Under the pieces are notes generated by a model. It did not search any database, was not told where the DNA came from, and saw only the letters and a program-made list of their open reading frames with translations. From positions 62,001 through 126,000 of the forward strand of contig CADCSX010000025.1 in the NCBI GenBank assembly GCA_902805475.1: a stretch of 64,000 nt of DNA, given 5' to 3'. A program made the translations under genes and the position numbers. Below are positions 49,874 to 62,169 of the stretch, piece after piece (the first letter of the stretch is position 1; each line of letters starts with the position of its first letter). The DNA is from Entonaema liquescens. Lineage: Eukaryota; Ascomycota; Sordariomycetes; Xylariales; Xylariaceae.

Positions 49874-50596
49874 TATCACACTGCTACCATCAACGTATAT
49901 ACAAATTACCCAGAACATAGCATCTTAGAGTACAAATATTATATATTCAATACTCAGAAAAACCAGTATTTTGTTTCCATAGTCCGAATGCTTATTGGTC
50001 ACAACTCTAATATATTAGCCCTGAGTAGTCGAGTATTGCTACATGACCCATCCTAAACAGTCTATCGTCGATAAGTATATGGATTTATATCTAAGCCCGA
50101 GATCTTCCTTGGTACTTTCTGTATACCTCGCCTATCGTAGGCCCATTAAATAAGCTATGGTCTGTGCTTCGGACCCTGGTTTGTCTTAGCGACGTCATCT
50201 ACCATCATCTAAATTCCAGTCCAACAAAATATCAACCATCATAATAATACCGATTTTCTACTCTCTCCGTTTCCATTGTTTTTATCTTATAACCTCCTGT
50301 TACTAGGATAACTATACGTTCAAGTATTTGAGCCTTTATATCGCTCACTACGTTGAGCTTTCTTCTATTGCGACTCTGCTCTATCATCTCATCCGTCTGT
50401 TAATCGCCACGCGGCTGTGATAAAGCCAAAGCCATACGATAACTTCGGCAACGGGTGTTATTCTTATAATAATTCCTCGCCTTTTTGATACTTGCTTTAC
50501 GTCATTAAGTGGATAATAGCTATAAGCAGCTATACAAGAGTAGGCTGTGGTCGTCCTGAGGCTCGTCCTCAGTCCGATATTCACTCATTCTCCGGC
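49874..50596. other. Intergenic between F-box and DUF1769 genes
   Basis: No gene seen; pyrimidine-rich stretches before 50597 are consistent with a fungal promoter/5' UTR. Confidence 0.45.
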
Positions 50597-51825
50597 ATGG
50601 CAGATAAATATATCATACGAGTAACCGCTGGGCCGGATTACGACTTAGATCGACATGTAGAAGTACCAGTTAACTCGCACGAGCCAATTAAGATTGGCAG
50701 CGAACTAGTTGATATTGATCTCAATGTCCGTGTGCAAAACTACCGCGGCTTGCCAAGAAATTCGCCCACCACATCTCCTTATTTCTCTCATGAGCCACAT
50801 GCATCTAGCAAGGACCAATACAGTATAGCAATTCGCTTTACCCCAAGAAGGCCAACGAGTACGTCTAGTTCGAAGACGGCTTCCACCGACCCATCCAGAT
50901 CATCGTCTCCATCCACTAGTGAGGAAGACACAAACGAAGAATCAATAAACGGTATATCTGGAGAAGATCTTCAGTTTGGAAACGACTTCGACCATCCAAT
51001 TCGCGATCGCCTACCACCAGGCTTCAGTTATGCCATGAATATTGTGAAATGGTGGATTGACCCTGGCCTCGAGGGCGATGCATACGCAGATCAGCCATAT
51101 CTCTACGGAACAGCCCTTTCATCCTTTAATTCTATTCACATTGGCCCAGGGGAGGTCGACCCTGAAAAGGGCGGACTATGGGTGGAGGAGGGTGGTGATG
51201 AAGATGGGTTAAGAGAGAGGGAGGATATTGGCGCTCCAGCAGTGGCGAAGGACCGTATGAAGTGGGCTTTAAAGCCAGCAAACAAGAGTAAATGGTTATT
51301 CCAGTACGGCAAAACTTACTGCTTGGACTTTTTTAATCCGTACTTGGATTTTAGCGAGTTTAGCCTGCGTTTGCCGGGCTTCACTTTACCGATTATGAAA
51401 TATTGGGACGGTCAGAGTTTACGGTAAGGAAATCCTCAACCCAACTGACGTATTATTCCTTCAATGTGCTTTGTTTGAATCGCCCTTTCTCATTGCGTTG
51501 CTTTACCGTATCTAGGTCCAAACCGAAACGCTCACACACCCTTAGATACACGCTACGAAACCGTTCGACGAATGATACCTATTTGGTCGTCACCTTTACG
51601 CTCTACCGGAAGGAGGATGTGAATGAAGACGGGTCTCTCAAACCGGCTGCATTAGAGGCTACTAACCAAGATAAGGAGATGGCTAAGGAATCGGGGAAAG
51701 TGGAGGTAGAGAGCGAGGATGTGAGCAAGGACGATGACTACCAAGAGGCTCGCAAGAAATTCGAGAAGCTTGATGTTAGTGATGAAAGCAGTAGTTCACA
51801 GGAGGGAAACGACGGTGTAGACTAG
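50597..51825 (+). CDS. DUF1769-family protein
   Basis: Exons 50597-51423 and 51516-51825, 378 aa. The N-terminus MADKYIIRVTAGPDYD, the acidic/Ser-rich insert around residues 80-140, the central WWIDPGLEGDAYADQPYLYG, and the strand motif FSLRLPGFTLPIMKYWDGQ spanning the splice site fit the fungal DUF1769 (PF08588) family of unknown function. The C-terminus is highly acidic and probably disordered. No signal peptide or membrane segment. Alternative upstream in-frame Met codons exist but add unlike sequence. Confidence 0.8.
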
Positions 51826-52122
51826 ATGACGCCCATGTCTCCACGTCAAGTCGGGTACACATTAGATATAAACTAAAAGGCTTTGAGTATTCCCCTAATG
51901 TCTCCTTTAATAAACATAACGCACATTGCCTTTCCCTTTCTTATAACTAGTATCAAATCTTCACCTAGAAAGCTCCAGTGCGCTAGCTTATTCGGCTTAT
52001 CGTCAAACCCACCCGCTCCCAAGTTGTGCTAGCCCCGATCAATTTCTGTTCTAAGCACTCAACTATGATTGGCTGCATTTTGTTTACACGATATAACCCG
52101 CAATAGCTTCTGCAGTAAACAT

Positions 52123-52207
52123 GCAATCTTAGTGTAATGGCTATCATTCAAGCCTTCCATTATTCGGTAGCTAGCTTGAGACCCGGGTTCGATTCCCGGA
52201 GGTTGCA
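52123..52207 (+). tRNA. tRNA-Gly(TCC) with intron
   Basis: Cloverleaf found by eye. Acceptor stem GCAATCT/AGGTTGC pairs fully (one G-T), D stem GTG/CAT, anticodon stem CAAGC/GCTTG, T stem CCGGG/CCCGG with loop TTCGATT, discriminator A. The anticodon loop reads CTTCCA then a ~13-bp intron (about 52158-52170) before the last loop base, giving anticodon TCC (glycine). The CCGGGTTCGATTCCCGG segment also serves as the internal B box. Confidence 0.88.
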
Positions 52208-52408
52208 AGCGCGCCCTGTACGATCCTAGTCTATTGATATGGATTAGAGCATCTCTTTTTGATCTTTTTACCTGCGTCACATTATCTGGTAAACTCAAGG
52301 TAAACGTTTGGCTTGCCATGGTTGGATCCCGAGTGAACGACGATTATATTATAACCTCAAGACTACGTCTAACCTCCTATATAATATCCCAGTAAGAAGA
52401 TATAAAAT

Positions 52409-53221
52409 CTATCGTAACTGCGAGATTATACCAACTACCTCTTCAGTATCAACATACTGGGTGTTCGTGTTAGAAAGACATGCTGAATGAACATATGTCG
52501 AGAGCTCTCTTTCTTTTAGCCCCAGTTGCTGGCACAATGCTTGAATATTGTGTTTTCGCACTCCACCACCTACAATGGGCTCAACCCCAACAGACTGTGC
52601 CCTTGTTATAACCTTGTCTAATATAGCCACGTTTTGAATCGCGTTCCCCAGTCCTCCTGAAGTGAGTACACCATCAAAGCCACAAGCGGCCAGATCGTCC
52701 AGCCCTGCCCGCCAAGCATGACGATCATCGATAGCTATCCCAGTGTCATCGCAGCTGATGATCTCATCGAAGGCGCGATGGAATACCGCTTTGAACGGGC
52801 GAGCAGCTTCAACCAAGCGGTTACACCTCTCTTTGTCAACCCAACATTTCCTTCCGCGAATGCTGACTGCGGTGGTGTCCTGGGATTCCTGCAAGATCCC
52901 AAAAACAAAGCCATCGCCACGACTCTCTTCTAGTAGACCGGTCTCCTTAAACCTTTTAATGGAATCCTGCATCTGATCGAACTCCTCGTCGGAGTAGATG
53001 AAATCACGGGCTTGGGGCTCTGATGGAGGACTGCGAGGCTTAATCATCACACGCAGGGGAACTCCTGCCCGTGCGACAACGTTCAGATCCTCTATAGCGG
53101 GCGTTAATCCACCATCTGGGTATGACCCTGAAGCATTGAGCTCGATGCGCGACGCCCCCAGTTCAATAGCCTTAGAAGCAGCACTCCCGCCAAATACCGG
53201 TATTTCCAGACCGATAGTCAT
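52409..53221 (-). CDS. cutC: CutC family copper homeostasis protein
   Basis: A single-exon TIM-barrel protein of 270 aa. It shows the family's sequence pattern: a start like GLEIPVFGGSAASKAIELGA, RIELNASGSYPDGGLTPA, PLRVMIKPR, FHRAFDEI, GFDGVLTSGGLGNA and VGVEPIVGGGVR. CutC proteins were linked to copper tolerance in bacteria; the biochemical activity remains poorly defined. The length is typical. The stop is close to the tRNA-Gly gene (about 200 bp away). Confidence 0.92.
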   Translation of the reverse strand: MTIGLEIPVFGGSAASKAIELGASRIELNASGSYPDGGLTPAIEDLNVVARAGVPLRVMIKPRSPPSEPQARDFIYSDEEFDQMQDSIKRFKETGLLEESRGDGFVFGILQESQDTTAVSIRGRKCWVDKERCNRLVEAARPFKAVFHRAFDEIISCDDTGIAIDDRHAWRAGLDDLAACGFDGVLTSGGLGNAIQNVAILDKVITRAQSVGVEPIVGGGVRKHNIQALCQQLGLKERELSTYVHSACLSNTNTQYVDTEEVVGIISQLR

Positions 53222-53815
53222 GGTCTGTCGTTTGAAACAATATTTATTAAATGAGTATTTAACTATATCTCATTGCAGAGTTGTTTTTTTGGGTCATTAC
53301 CTACAAATACAAATCGTGAGTTGATGTTCCAGGAAAAGGGGGGGAAGAGTCCGTGCTCCTGTTAAACTCGACTAGGTACCAAGGAATCTTTATCGATAAA
53401 GATAGTACTTAGTAACTATACATTTTCAGGGGTACATTACCTATCACATTATCAGGGGGCACACATTCCAGGTCACTTACACGAATCACTCAACTTCAAA
53501 ACATATCAGAGAACACAGAACACGTTACTAGCCTAGGTCCCTATATACCAGGACAACGTAAGACTGGTGCAGTAAGAAGCACTATAACCTATCCGCGAAA
53601 ACAATCATCCATCTCGTTCCTGTCCCTGTGACTTGGCTGTAAATCATCGAACGCCCGCAATTGAAGGCAACTTTCTCGCAAACTGGCTCATCCTCAAACA
53701 ATCGCACAACTAAAGCAGTACTGTTCCTCCTCAAGATGATGTAACATAATTAACATCATCTCTACTGCTACCACCACCATGGTCCAGTCCGCATACAGTC
53801 AGTCCATGTATCAAC
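53222..53815. other. Intergenic between CutC and SANT genes
   Basis: No gene. This is upstream of CutC (minus) and downstream of the SANT protein gene (minus). Confidence 0.5.
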
Positions 53816-55366
53816 CTACCAACCCGAAAAAGGAGGGATAGTTCCAAGGGATAACTCCTCGGAAGCATGGAAGTTACCACCTCCAGTACCTCTCAAATTC
53901 ACCGCCTCGAAGTTTAGACCACTCTCACTGAACATGCCCTGAGCTGCTGATACCCCTTCGTTCTCTTTGTTGTCGTCGTACGTTTGAAAGTCATCTTGCT
54001 GGCGAGGTACCTCGTAGCTTTGTAGGCCCTGGACAATTTGGCCATCCTCATAGATGATGAAATCCTGGGGAACTGGACGGTTTCTGACCACTCTAAAGCC
54101 CTGCAGATAGGGATTTTCATTACCACCGCCACCCTCGTTCTCTTTATTCTCGTCATCCTCTTTAATAACTGTGCCTTCCTCTTCAGTCGTGTAGCCAGTT
54201 CGAATATGTTCATCGAACGCAGGATCACAGAGAGTAGACAAAGAGGAGGCTGAGTACGAATGAGAAAGGGGGGGCATGCCGATCTGGGCTCCTGAGGCAG
54301 AACCCTCTTGCAGAGTCAGGGGGTTGCTGACCGTGTTCTGGTACCATCCTTGGCTGGCGATGCTGCTGCTATATGCCAGCGTGGAAGAAGATGCACAATC
54401 AAAAGTGTGGCTCTCCATCTCATAGTGGGGTGTATCTTCCAAGTGGGATTGAGATGCCAAGGGGTAGGGGGACTGGAGTGTAAAGTGATCTCGCGCTTGG
54501 TTGTTCTCAGACGAGTGGTCTTCGGGGCTTACGAGCTGGGCAGCAGCAAGGAGGCTGTCAAATCCCGATACCGTGTCTTCCAGTCCATGCTGCTCTGGAA
54601 TATATTGCTCGCTTGCTTGATGTTCCCAGGACAGCTGGGAAAGATCTTGGTGAGCTTCCTCAGATGGTGTCTCTGAAGGGGGAGCTGGAGCAAGCTCCTG
54701 AAGATGTTGGCGCTTCGGAAGACGACTGGGGTATCGAGGTGCTCTAAATCGACGAGGTTGATTGAGTTGACGGGATTGACGAGGCTGGCTGGCCTGATGA
54801 GCCGCATACTCTGGTGAGAAGACATCGTCGTCCACTGAAGGAGTGACTTTGAATCCATCTGGGCTTGGAGGGGGAGCTTTGACTCCTGGAGGATCAATGA
54901 CAGTCACTTCTCTGCGACGAGGGCGACCACCTCGAGGGCCAGAACGAGGGTTGATGATGCGACTGAATGGCCCTTGAGCGATTCCTATTAGTGCAGCCCA
55001 AAGAAGATGAAAGACCACAAGAAACCTACCGAGCTTTTTGAGGTACTCGACGACAAATGGAGTGGCATTTGGGGATCGTCTGTCTCCTTCGACATTCTGG
55101 AAGTAATGCTCAACTGGACGAAGGCGTGTCAGCATCCCTTAGTTGAATGACTAGGCTGGACAGAGAGTGGGCTTACACAATACAGAGCCGCTGTACCAGC
55201 GACGAGCAGTTCCCTGCTGGTCCATTGCCTTCTGCATTTCAGCGGCAAGTTCCTCCCAGCTCTTCTCGTCGTTGTCAAGGTCGGCGGGAGCACGCTTGAC
55301 AGAGTGGGCGACGACAGTCTTCCAGAAGTACTTCTCCTCTGCGGGCGACCAAAACTTTCCAGTCAT
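53816..55366 (-). CDS. SANT/Myb-like protein with AT-hook and disordered tail
   Basis: Exons 55177-55366 and 53816-55137, with a possible further intron 54985-55029 (45 bp, a multiple of 3, with CACTAATAG at its 3' end). The N-terminal ~60 residues resemble a SANT/Myb-like helix bundle (FWSPAEEKYFWKTVVAHS, then WEELAAEMQKAM). An AT-hook-like SGPRGGRPRRRE follows, and the remaining ~370 residues are Gln/Ser/Glu-rich and likely disordered. Retaining the 45-nt segment would add a hydrophobic RFLVVFHLLWAALI stretch, which fits poorly, so splicing is favoured. About 476 aa if spliced. Probable DNA- or chromatin-binding protein; function unknown. Confidence 0.72.
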
Positions 55367-57055
55367 TGTGGAATAATGATGTGAATCAACAAGTGATACT
55401 CAGTAAGGATGCTGGGTAATTGTGTTCTGTTGATTGTGAAAGTCAAGGGGTCAATTGCAGTGCAGGTGAGAGAAAGTGAGCAGACATGAAAGGTGAATTT
55501 GGGATGGGAATATGGCAGGTTATATAGAAATGCAAGTGCCTTGAAGGGAGTGGGAGAAATATTTCAAGAGCGATGCACTCTGTAAGGCACTTACTTCTGT
55601 GGTTGGCCACGGGGTACGTATTTTGTTATTTCTCACAGTGTCATGGCAGATACAGCTGATCTACCCGCGTCATTAGATAGCAACTGGCCAATGCATGTAT
55701 GGTAGGAACATAGTGACTCAGAAAGCCTAATGCAAAAGCTCACGTTTGGAGGCTATCATAAGGCTACTTAGGTAGGCCTGTAGTGAATTTGATCATGCTA
55801 TGCATCCTGGGCTGCGCTTAGTGGGTAAACCATCTAATATTATCACGATACAGCTCATTTTTAAGCCTAACCTGCTGCAAGCTTTGAATATGCGGCAGTA
55901 TGTGACTAAGCATAGCCTAAACTGCAAGAGCAGGTACATTTTAATGGCCAGGTGGTGGAGCTACGAGTGTACTTCGTGACCATTGTATACCGAGTGTTAC
56001 TGGCCGGTAGGGTGCTAAAGGCTGGTGTCAAACTGGATGATGCATGCTTAGGCGCAAATAGGGGTACTAACCTGCATAAGTACCATAAGTCTTCGTGGTA
56101 CTAGAGTAGCCGCCATTCCCAGATCATACTTCACAGACCCAATCCGGTAAGAAAGGTGGACTAGTTCAGGCGAAAATATTCCCGAATACCTACCTAGGTA
56201 CCCAAAGAGGGAATTATCCTGGCTGTGGACCGTATGATGTTCACCGGTACCAGCCAGTAAGGTAACTGAAATTTAACTGATGGCTTTGTTAGGAAATACA
56301 CTGTGCAGCCGAGTTATAAGCGCGCCTTACCTGTACCTGCATTGCCTGTTAATAGATAAGTAGTTGATAAGTCACTTAGACACAATGTTGAGGAATACCC
56401 AAACTGTCAAGGAGTTCTAAGCGTCGTCTCATTCTGGGAAGTTTGTCTGCACACTGTCCTCATTGTATGATCATACGCACAAATTCCAATATAAGCCTTG
56501 CTACACGCGTGTACGGGAGGGGTATCGCCTGGGCGACGCCTAAAAGTACTATTCACGCAAAGGGGCCTCTCCAGCGTGAATGGAGCAGGTACTAATTTTA
56601 TCTTTACGCATGCAACATTGTGAATCATCAGCAATGAATATGACATTTCACAATAGGTCTCAATGATGTATGCAGTATGATATGAATCCAATGTTCTCTC
56701 TGAAAAGGCTAAAAGATGATGCTATATTATGTTCTTTGCTAGATATCGACCACACATATTAAACACAAGCCTAGCTCAATATGTCTGTTTTATTCTGAAT
56801 CATCAATGTATTTAATTACAAGTACAGTAGGAATCTCTCCATAAACATATTATCCTAATTTAAATATCTCACATTATGAAGAGGGCTGATCGAGAAGCCG
56901 AATGTTTTCGCTTGATATTATTCCTGGGGCCAGTTCCTCTTTACAGTTCCTTAGAGCGCTCAAATTCCATGTATAAGTACCTAGGTATACAGGAGCAAAA
57001 GATGCCACCAATCCTACGGCTGAAATTATCGAAGCTAAGATTTGATATAGGGGAA
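55367..57055. other. Gene-free stretch, 1.7 kb
   Basis: No gene found. Holds two TACCTAGGTA palindromes (56191-56200 and 56978-56987) within 800 bp. The frame at 56407-56691 has no recognisable content. Confidence 0.5.
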
Positions 57056-57822
57056 TTACTTGAACGGGGTTTGGGGATCAGAGGCACGGTAGCCACGCGC
57101 CATTAAGAACGACCCGAGCCGCTGCTCAAATTTAGAGAACTATATGGTGTTAGTAGGCAAGTTTTGGTATCATGCTTGGCCAACATACCACGCTCTTCTG
57201 TTGAAATGGTTTAACACCATCCTTGATCCATAAGCCCCAGCTGCCCATCATGTTGGCCAACATCATGTCAGTCATTAGACGATCCCCCACGATAGCAATT
57301 TGGCTTGGATGGGTTACACCAGCCTCAGGATGAGCTTTGAAGTGGGCTATTATTTCGTCGCCACAGCCGGGCTTTTTCACTCTATGGCTCAAAACTGAAA
57401 CATCAGTGGTCTTCTCAAGCTCCTTCGCCAGATGTCCATCACGGTCGTAAGTAGTTGCACCGGCTGTATTAGAGACTATAAGAAGACGACGGCCGGGATA
57501 TTCTTCTTGAAGTCGTCGAAATCGTTCCTATTACCAAATCAATTGCTGCCACGTAAAATAATGAAATATAAATATTTATTGGCTCTCCGATTGCCCTTAC
57601 CAAATAAGCAGGGTATATTTCGTTTGAGTTAGGGTAAGCAAAGCAGTCGTCTTTGTCAAGTACTACAGCCCTAATATCTACATTTTTGCCTCGGCCTTCA
57701 AAAATCTTGCTGAAAGGGATTGGTATATCATTGAATGTTGAGACCGTTGCATGAGGAAGACAGAACGAGGGCTTGGTCAGGAGCTTAAAGACGTTGATGG
57801 TTCCAGAAAAGTTTAGATTCAT
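57056..57822 (-). CDS. GEP4: Mitochondrial phosphatidylglycerophosphatase (GEP4-like)
   Basis: Predicted to dephosphorylate phosphatidylglycerol phosphate to phosphatidylglycerol, a step of cardiolipin synthesis at the inner mitochondrial membrane. Exons 57601-57822, 57189-57527, 57056-57139 give 214 aa exactly. HAD-phosphatase motifs: LDKDDC (Asp56 and Asp58), motif II in LLIVSNTAG, the Lys of HRVKKPGCGD, and motif IV GDRLMTDMMLAN. The start MNLNFSGTINVFKLL and LPHATVSTFNDIPIPF are the conserved membrane-associating N-terminus of the family. The small last exon (FSKFEQRLGSFLMARGY) is needed for the normal C-terminus; without it the frame runs into a stop in the intron. Confidence 0.93.
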
Positions 57823-58363
57823 ATTAATTACCCTTTTGACATCAATTTCTAGAAGTTCTGTATTGTATCAAGGTTGACATAAAGAGGAGATAGTAAAGAA
57901 TAACATCTGACGATTGACGAATTGGCTATTTCAGGAATCTCGGAGATTTTGTTTCGGTAACTAGATAATGTAAATTGTTAGTCCGGCTCGGGATTATGTA
58001 ATCTTTGCGGCTCCAGCTTACCGAAGTTCTCCCCCTTGTAACTGTCCGATGGCCTGGGAACTGGAACTGGAACTGAGAACATTAAATTAATCCCCGATCT
58101 TTCAGGTCCCGTCTCCAGCATGCAGGAGCCCCACAGCAAAGAAATAGCATTGACGCGCTTGTCGCGATCAACCGCGATAGATAGTGAAATTATATCCGTA
58201 CCTTCCTACATTTATAATTCCTACATTTATAATTCCTATATTTATAATAGTTAACTACTCCAAGAATATCTATCATCACATTTCCGGAACCTAAGATACA
58301 TTAAGGCACTTATAATGATAATGTCCTTGATTAATATTCACTTTAAGACATAGACGATTTATA
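57823..58363. promoter_or_regulatory. Divergent upstream region of GEP4 and ORC2
   Basis: 541 bp between two start codons on opposite strands, so both promoters must lie here. It contains a 15-bp direct repeat (CTACATTTATAATTC, twice, then one variant) at 58206-58250, about 115 bp upstream of the ORC2 start. No further element could be named. Confidence 0.5.
58206..58250 (+). repeat. 15-bp direct repeat, three copies
   Basis: Two exact copies of CTACATTTATAATTC and a third with two or three changes (CTATATTTATAATAG). Located in the ORC2 upstream region. Confidence 0.9.
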
Positions 58364-60112
58364 ATGGTACGAACCAAGAGAACGCAGCTCGCAGCAGAAT
58401 TCGAAGCTAGCTCTAGGAGTTCGCCACGGAAACGAGTTAACACCGATAATGAAGAAGACCAAAATCCAGGTACTCCATCTAAACGGCGAGGTACCCAGGT
58501 AATAGCCAAGACACATTCCAATGGCTCTACAGATGGCCACCGCTCCGCATATGATTTTCCTTCGGACGAAGATGAGCTAGGCCCGCCTGTTAAGGAGACA
58601 CCGAGCAAAAGGAAGCAAGCTGAAACGAACGGTGGACTTTCTACTCCAAGAGGTCGAAAGAAAAACGAAGCAGGGCTAGTAACACCCTCAAAAACAAATG
58701 GTAGTACCAACGCACAAACACCAAGGTGGAAACGGAACGATCGTTCTGCGAGAAAGAAGAGTGCTAGGGCTTTGATCGAACAGGTAGTAGGCGGAGACGG
58801 GAGTGACGAGGAAGCGGACGAAGACATTGCTAGAGAAATATACGAGTCGACTGAAGATGAGGACGAGGAAGAAGATGAAGACGAAGAAAACCCTCCCGAT
58901 GAACCTGCAACTCCATCCGGAAAACCCCGACGTGGTCGACCAAGGACGAAGCATACTACGAAGCGAGCCAGGAAGAAATCCCTGACTCCGCCACGCGACT
59001 TACCCCCTCATGAGCTATATTTTGCGCAGAATAGACCCGGCGCCTCGAAGACGTCTGGTAATACTCTGGCCTCCTTAAAACTCCTGACGCACGACGAGTA
59101 CTTCTCCATCCTTCGCGATTACAAAGATCCACATGCCGAAGATATCGAATTCCTCGAGTCTATACATCTAGAGTCTTTCCCGCAGTGGACTTTTGAGCTA
59201 TCTCAGGGGTTCGGCGTATGTCTATACGGGTATGGGTCGAAGCGAGCTCTTCTACATAGATTTGCGAAGCACGTGTATGACAAATACTCAGACCACGTTG
59301 TTAATAAGATCGTTATTATCAACGGATATGTGCGCACAAGCTCTCTGCGGGAGATCCTGGGTACGGTCGCGAGCGCCGTGGACCCTGCCCACAAAGTACC
59401 ATCTGGTAACCCTTCGGCTATGCTGGATAGCATAAAAGCACTGCTTTTCTCCCATGAAGTAGTCGTCACGGTTATCTTGAACTCCATTGATGCCGCTCCT
59501 CTACGAAGGGTTGGAATACAACCCGTTCTCGCTCAACTAGCAGCGCACCCAAATATTCGACTCATCTGTTCTGCTGACACATCAGACTTCCCTCTTCTCT
59601 GGGACAGTAGCTTAAGGTCGTCATTCAACTTTGTATTCCATGATTGTACGACATTTGCCCCCTTCACGGCAGAACTCGAAGTCGTCGATGACGTGCACGA
59701 GCTCTTAGGTCGGAAGGCGAGGCGTGTAGGAGGGAAGGAAGGCGTGACATACGTTCTTCGTAGTCTTCCAGAAAACGCCAAGAACTTGTTCCGACTACTC
59801 GTTGGCGAGGTTCTAGCGGCTATGGATGACACTGGCGGATTTGACGGAGAGAACCCCGGAGTGGAATATAGGATGGTGTATAACAAGGCGGTCGAGGAGT
59901 TTATATGCAGTTCGGAGATGGCTTTCCGCACGCTGTTGAAAGAGTAAGTTTATGGCTCTTCATTGTTACTGGCATTATTCTAACACGTTTACTTTAGGTT
60001 CCACGACCACCAGATGATTACGAGCCGCAAGGATGTTTTAGGTACTGAGCTTTTGAGCGTTCCTTTCCAGAAGGAAGAGCTTGAAGCGATATTAGAAGAC
60101 CTAATGTCATAG
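58364..60112 (+). CDS. ORC2: Origin recognition complex subunit 2
   Basis: Subunit of the complex that marks replication origins and loads MCM helicase in the nucleus. Exons 58364-59943 and 59998-60112, 564 aa exactly. The first ~210 residues are basic/acidic and disordered with an acidic run (EDEDEEEDEDEE) and an AT-hook-like KPRRGRPRTKH. The conserved core follows: LLTHDEYFSILRDYKDPH, FPQWTFELSQGFGVCLYGYGSKR, INGYV, VTVILNSIDAAPLR, RLICSADTSDFPLLWD. As in other ORC2 proteins the Walker motif is degenerate (YGYGSKR). The short last exon has the winged-helix end (FHDHQMITSRKD...GTELLSVPF). Confidence 0.95.
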
Positions 60113-60215
60113 GCAAAGCATATACAGGCACTATTACGATTATAGATATATCAAGTGGATAGGGGACAGACACGATCACCGTATGATACGTATGCATGAG
60201 ATACCGTTAAATAAT

Positions 60216-61091
60216 TTAATCATTCGTAGTCTCATTTCTAGGCTCGCCTAGAACAGTGTGCTCGCTGGAATCCGTCCTATCGACCTCCTTCATGAGCTCA
60301 CTCTGCCCGTCTAGCTTTGACCACTTGGGCTTTCCGTCGTGTATATCCACGACACGTTGACTGTAGAAAATGTGACACCTGGAGCAGAATAGTCAGCATT
60401 GCGTATATAATTCCAGGTCATTACGAGATAATACTCACTGTGGATCGAATAGCTTCTTATGCTCGGCGTCGCTAAACTTGATAATACCGGGGAACATGAG
60501 TACCATGTTCCGACCCTCGTCCATGATCGGTGAGTGGCAATACGCGCAGGATACCTTGCACGGCAGACGATGCACTGTGGTCTTGTCCGGTGAGTGATAG
60601 AAAGCAAGACCCTCGGCGCCCTTCTCGAAATGCAGGTCTTCCTTCTGGAAGATAGCCGCCCACTGGAAGGGAGCACCGTGCAGGCCCTGGCAATCGATGC
60701 AATGGCAAAATTTCGTGGCTAGAGGTTTGTCTCGCGATAGCCAGTACCTGATGCGGCCGCAGTGGCAGTGCGCCGTCCACTTCTTATCGAAGTGCTCGTT
60801 TGCGGGCGTCGTGCGGTACGGCGGCTTCGACTTCCAGTCTTCAGCGGTGTCTCGAACTGCTCCCGTCTCCGCCCCCGTTTCTGTTTCCGATCTCGTCTGT
60901 CCCATGTTCTTCCGCGTGGAGTGAAGTTGGACTTTTGGCGATATTAAAAATCCAGGACGAGGTTGCTGTGTTGAGTGAGCTGTGGTGGATATTAATGGTG
61001 ATAGCGTAAATCGAGTATTGGCACAGCGCGAATGATGACGTCGAAGACTGGGTTGCCAGGCTCTACTTGGAAACACTCGTAGTTTGAGCAT
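60216..61091 (-). CDS. GFA/CENP-V domain zinc protein
   Basis: Exons 60439-61091 and 60216-60378 give 271 aa. The GFA (glutathione-dependent formaldehyde-activating/CENP-V) domain has its zinc cysteines in CHCGRIRYWL, KFCHCIDCQGLHGAPF and SCAYCHSPIMDEGRN. The first ~60 residues are Arg/Ser-rich without acidic residues and may be a mitochondrial targeting sequence; an internal Met (MGQTRSETE, at about 60905) could serve as start for a cytosolic form. Despite the name, activity on formaldehyde is unproven for most of these proteins. Confidence 0.88.
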
Positions 61092-62169
61092 TCTTTTGCG
61101 GAAAAGAATATTGAATGGAGATTAAGTGTTCTTCTTCCATTGTCGTCTTATATAAATAGTCACCCAGCATTATGAGGTCAAGGTTCAGAGTCTAAATATA
61201 TGCATCATTGATATAAGTCGTCACTGACACAACACCCAAACGGATGAACCAGGAACTAAACTTTGTGCCAATAACAAGCTAGTATGATAGATCTAATGCA
61301 GTTCAGAAGACCCTGTCCATCAACGTCGCATTGAAAGCCCCAGAAGATTTTGAGATCTATCTACGTATTATGACGTTACTGGAGCATGATGCAGCAAAGC
61401 GACTACGTATAGTACTTCATTGCGGAGAGAACTTTCCGGGTGAGTATTTTAACTAGAACTCACCGCTCTAATAAGTGAGAAAAGTCGTTTCCACTTGCGA
61501 ACTAATCTAATCAATTAGTTATGGTATGAATTGGTTGCCTACTTCCCAGGTATGTTATGGGTAGAATAATGGGTTCTCATCTCCTGATATTAATGAGACA
61601 ACTACAAAATTCAGGTAATTACTCACAATTACATGGATGTGAAAATCATATATCCAAAGATTATATTAAAAAACTTGATAATTGAGATTAAATTGTTAGC
61701 TTATGAGATAAGTCATTGCCTTGGGCTTTGTGGTTGTTCCGTACAAAACCAACAGTGAAGAGGAATCGAAATAAAAAGTAAAAGAAAAATAGTAATAAAA
61801 TCATGACGCCAATAGTACTAACAACGCCCTATATTACCCCGCCAGCAGCTTGCAGCTTCAAGTCCTCAGCAAATCATATCTCAGCATCGGGGTCCGCTAA
61901 ATAAGCTCAAGGGAAGAAATGTCAACGACTCGATCAATTCGAAATACTTTGATGGATACATGGATATTTCAGGTATCCTCTCACACGACCATACAACTCT
62001 ACCATTTCCCCCACGGCATTTATTAATACGGGCAAAATAGTAACTACCTAGATAGCCCGAGGAAAATAGGGCGACTAAATCGACCCTCTCTTTATAGAAA
62101 CGGACTGGTGTCGTGTCGTGAGGTCAAAGTTACCTGCTAGAGAGGACAACCCGCGATGACCTCGCGACA
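61092..62169. other. Intergenic, 1.1 kb
   Basis: Between two divergent genes (GFA protein on minus, small membrane protein on plus). No gene recognised. Confidence 0.5.
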
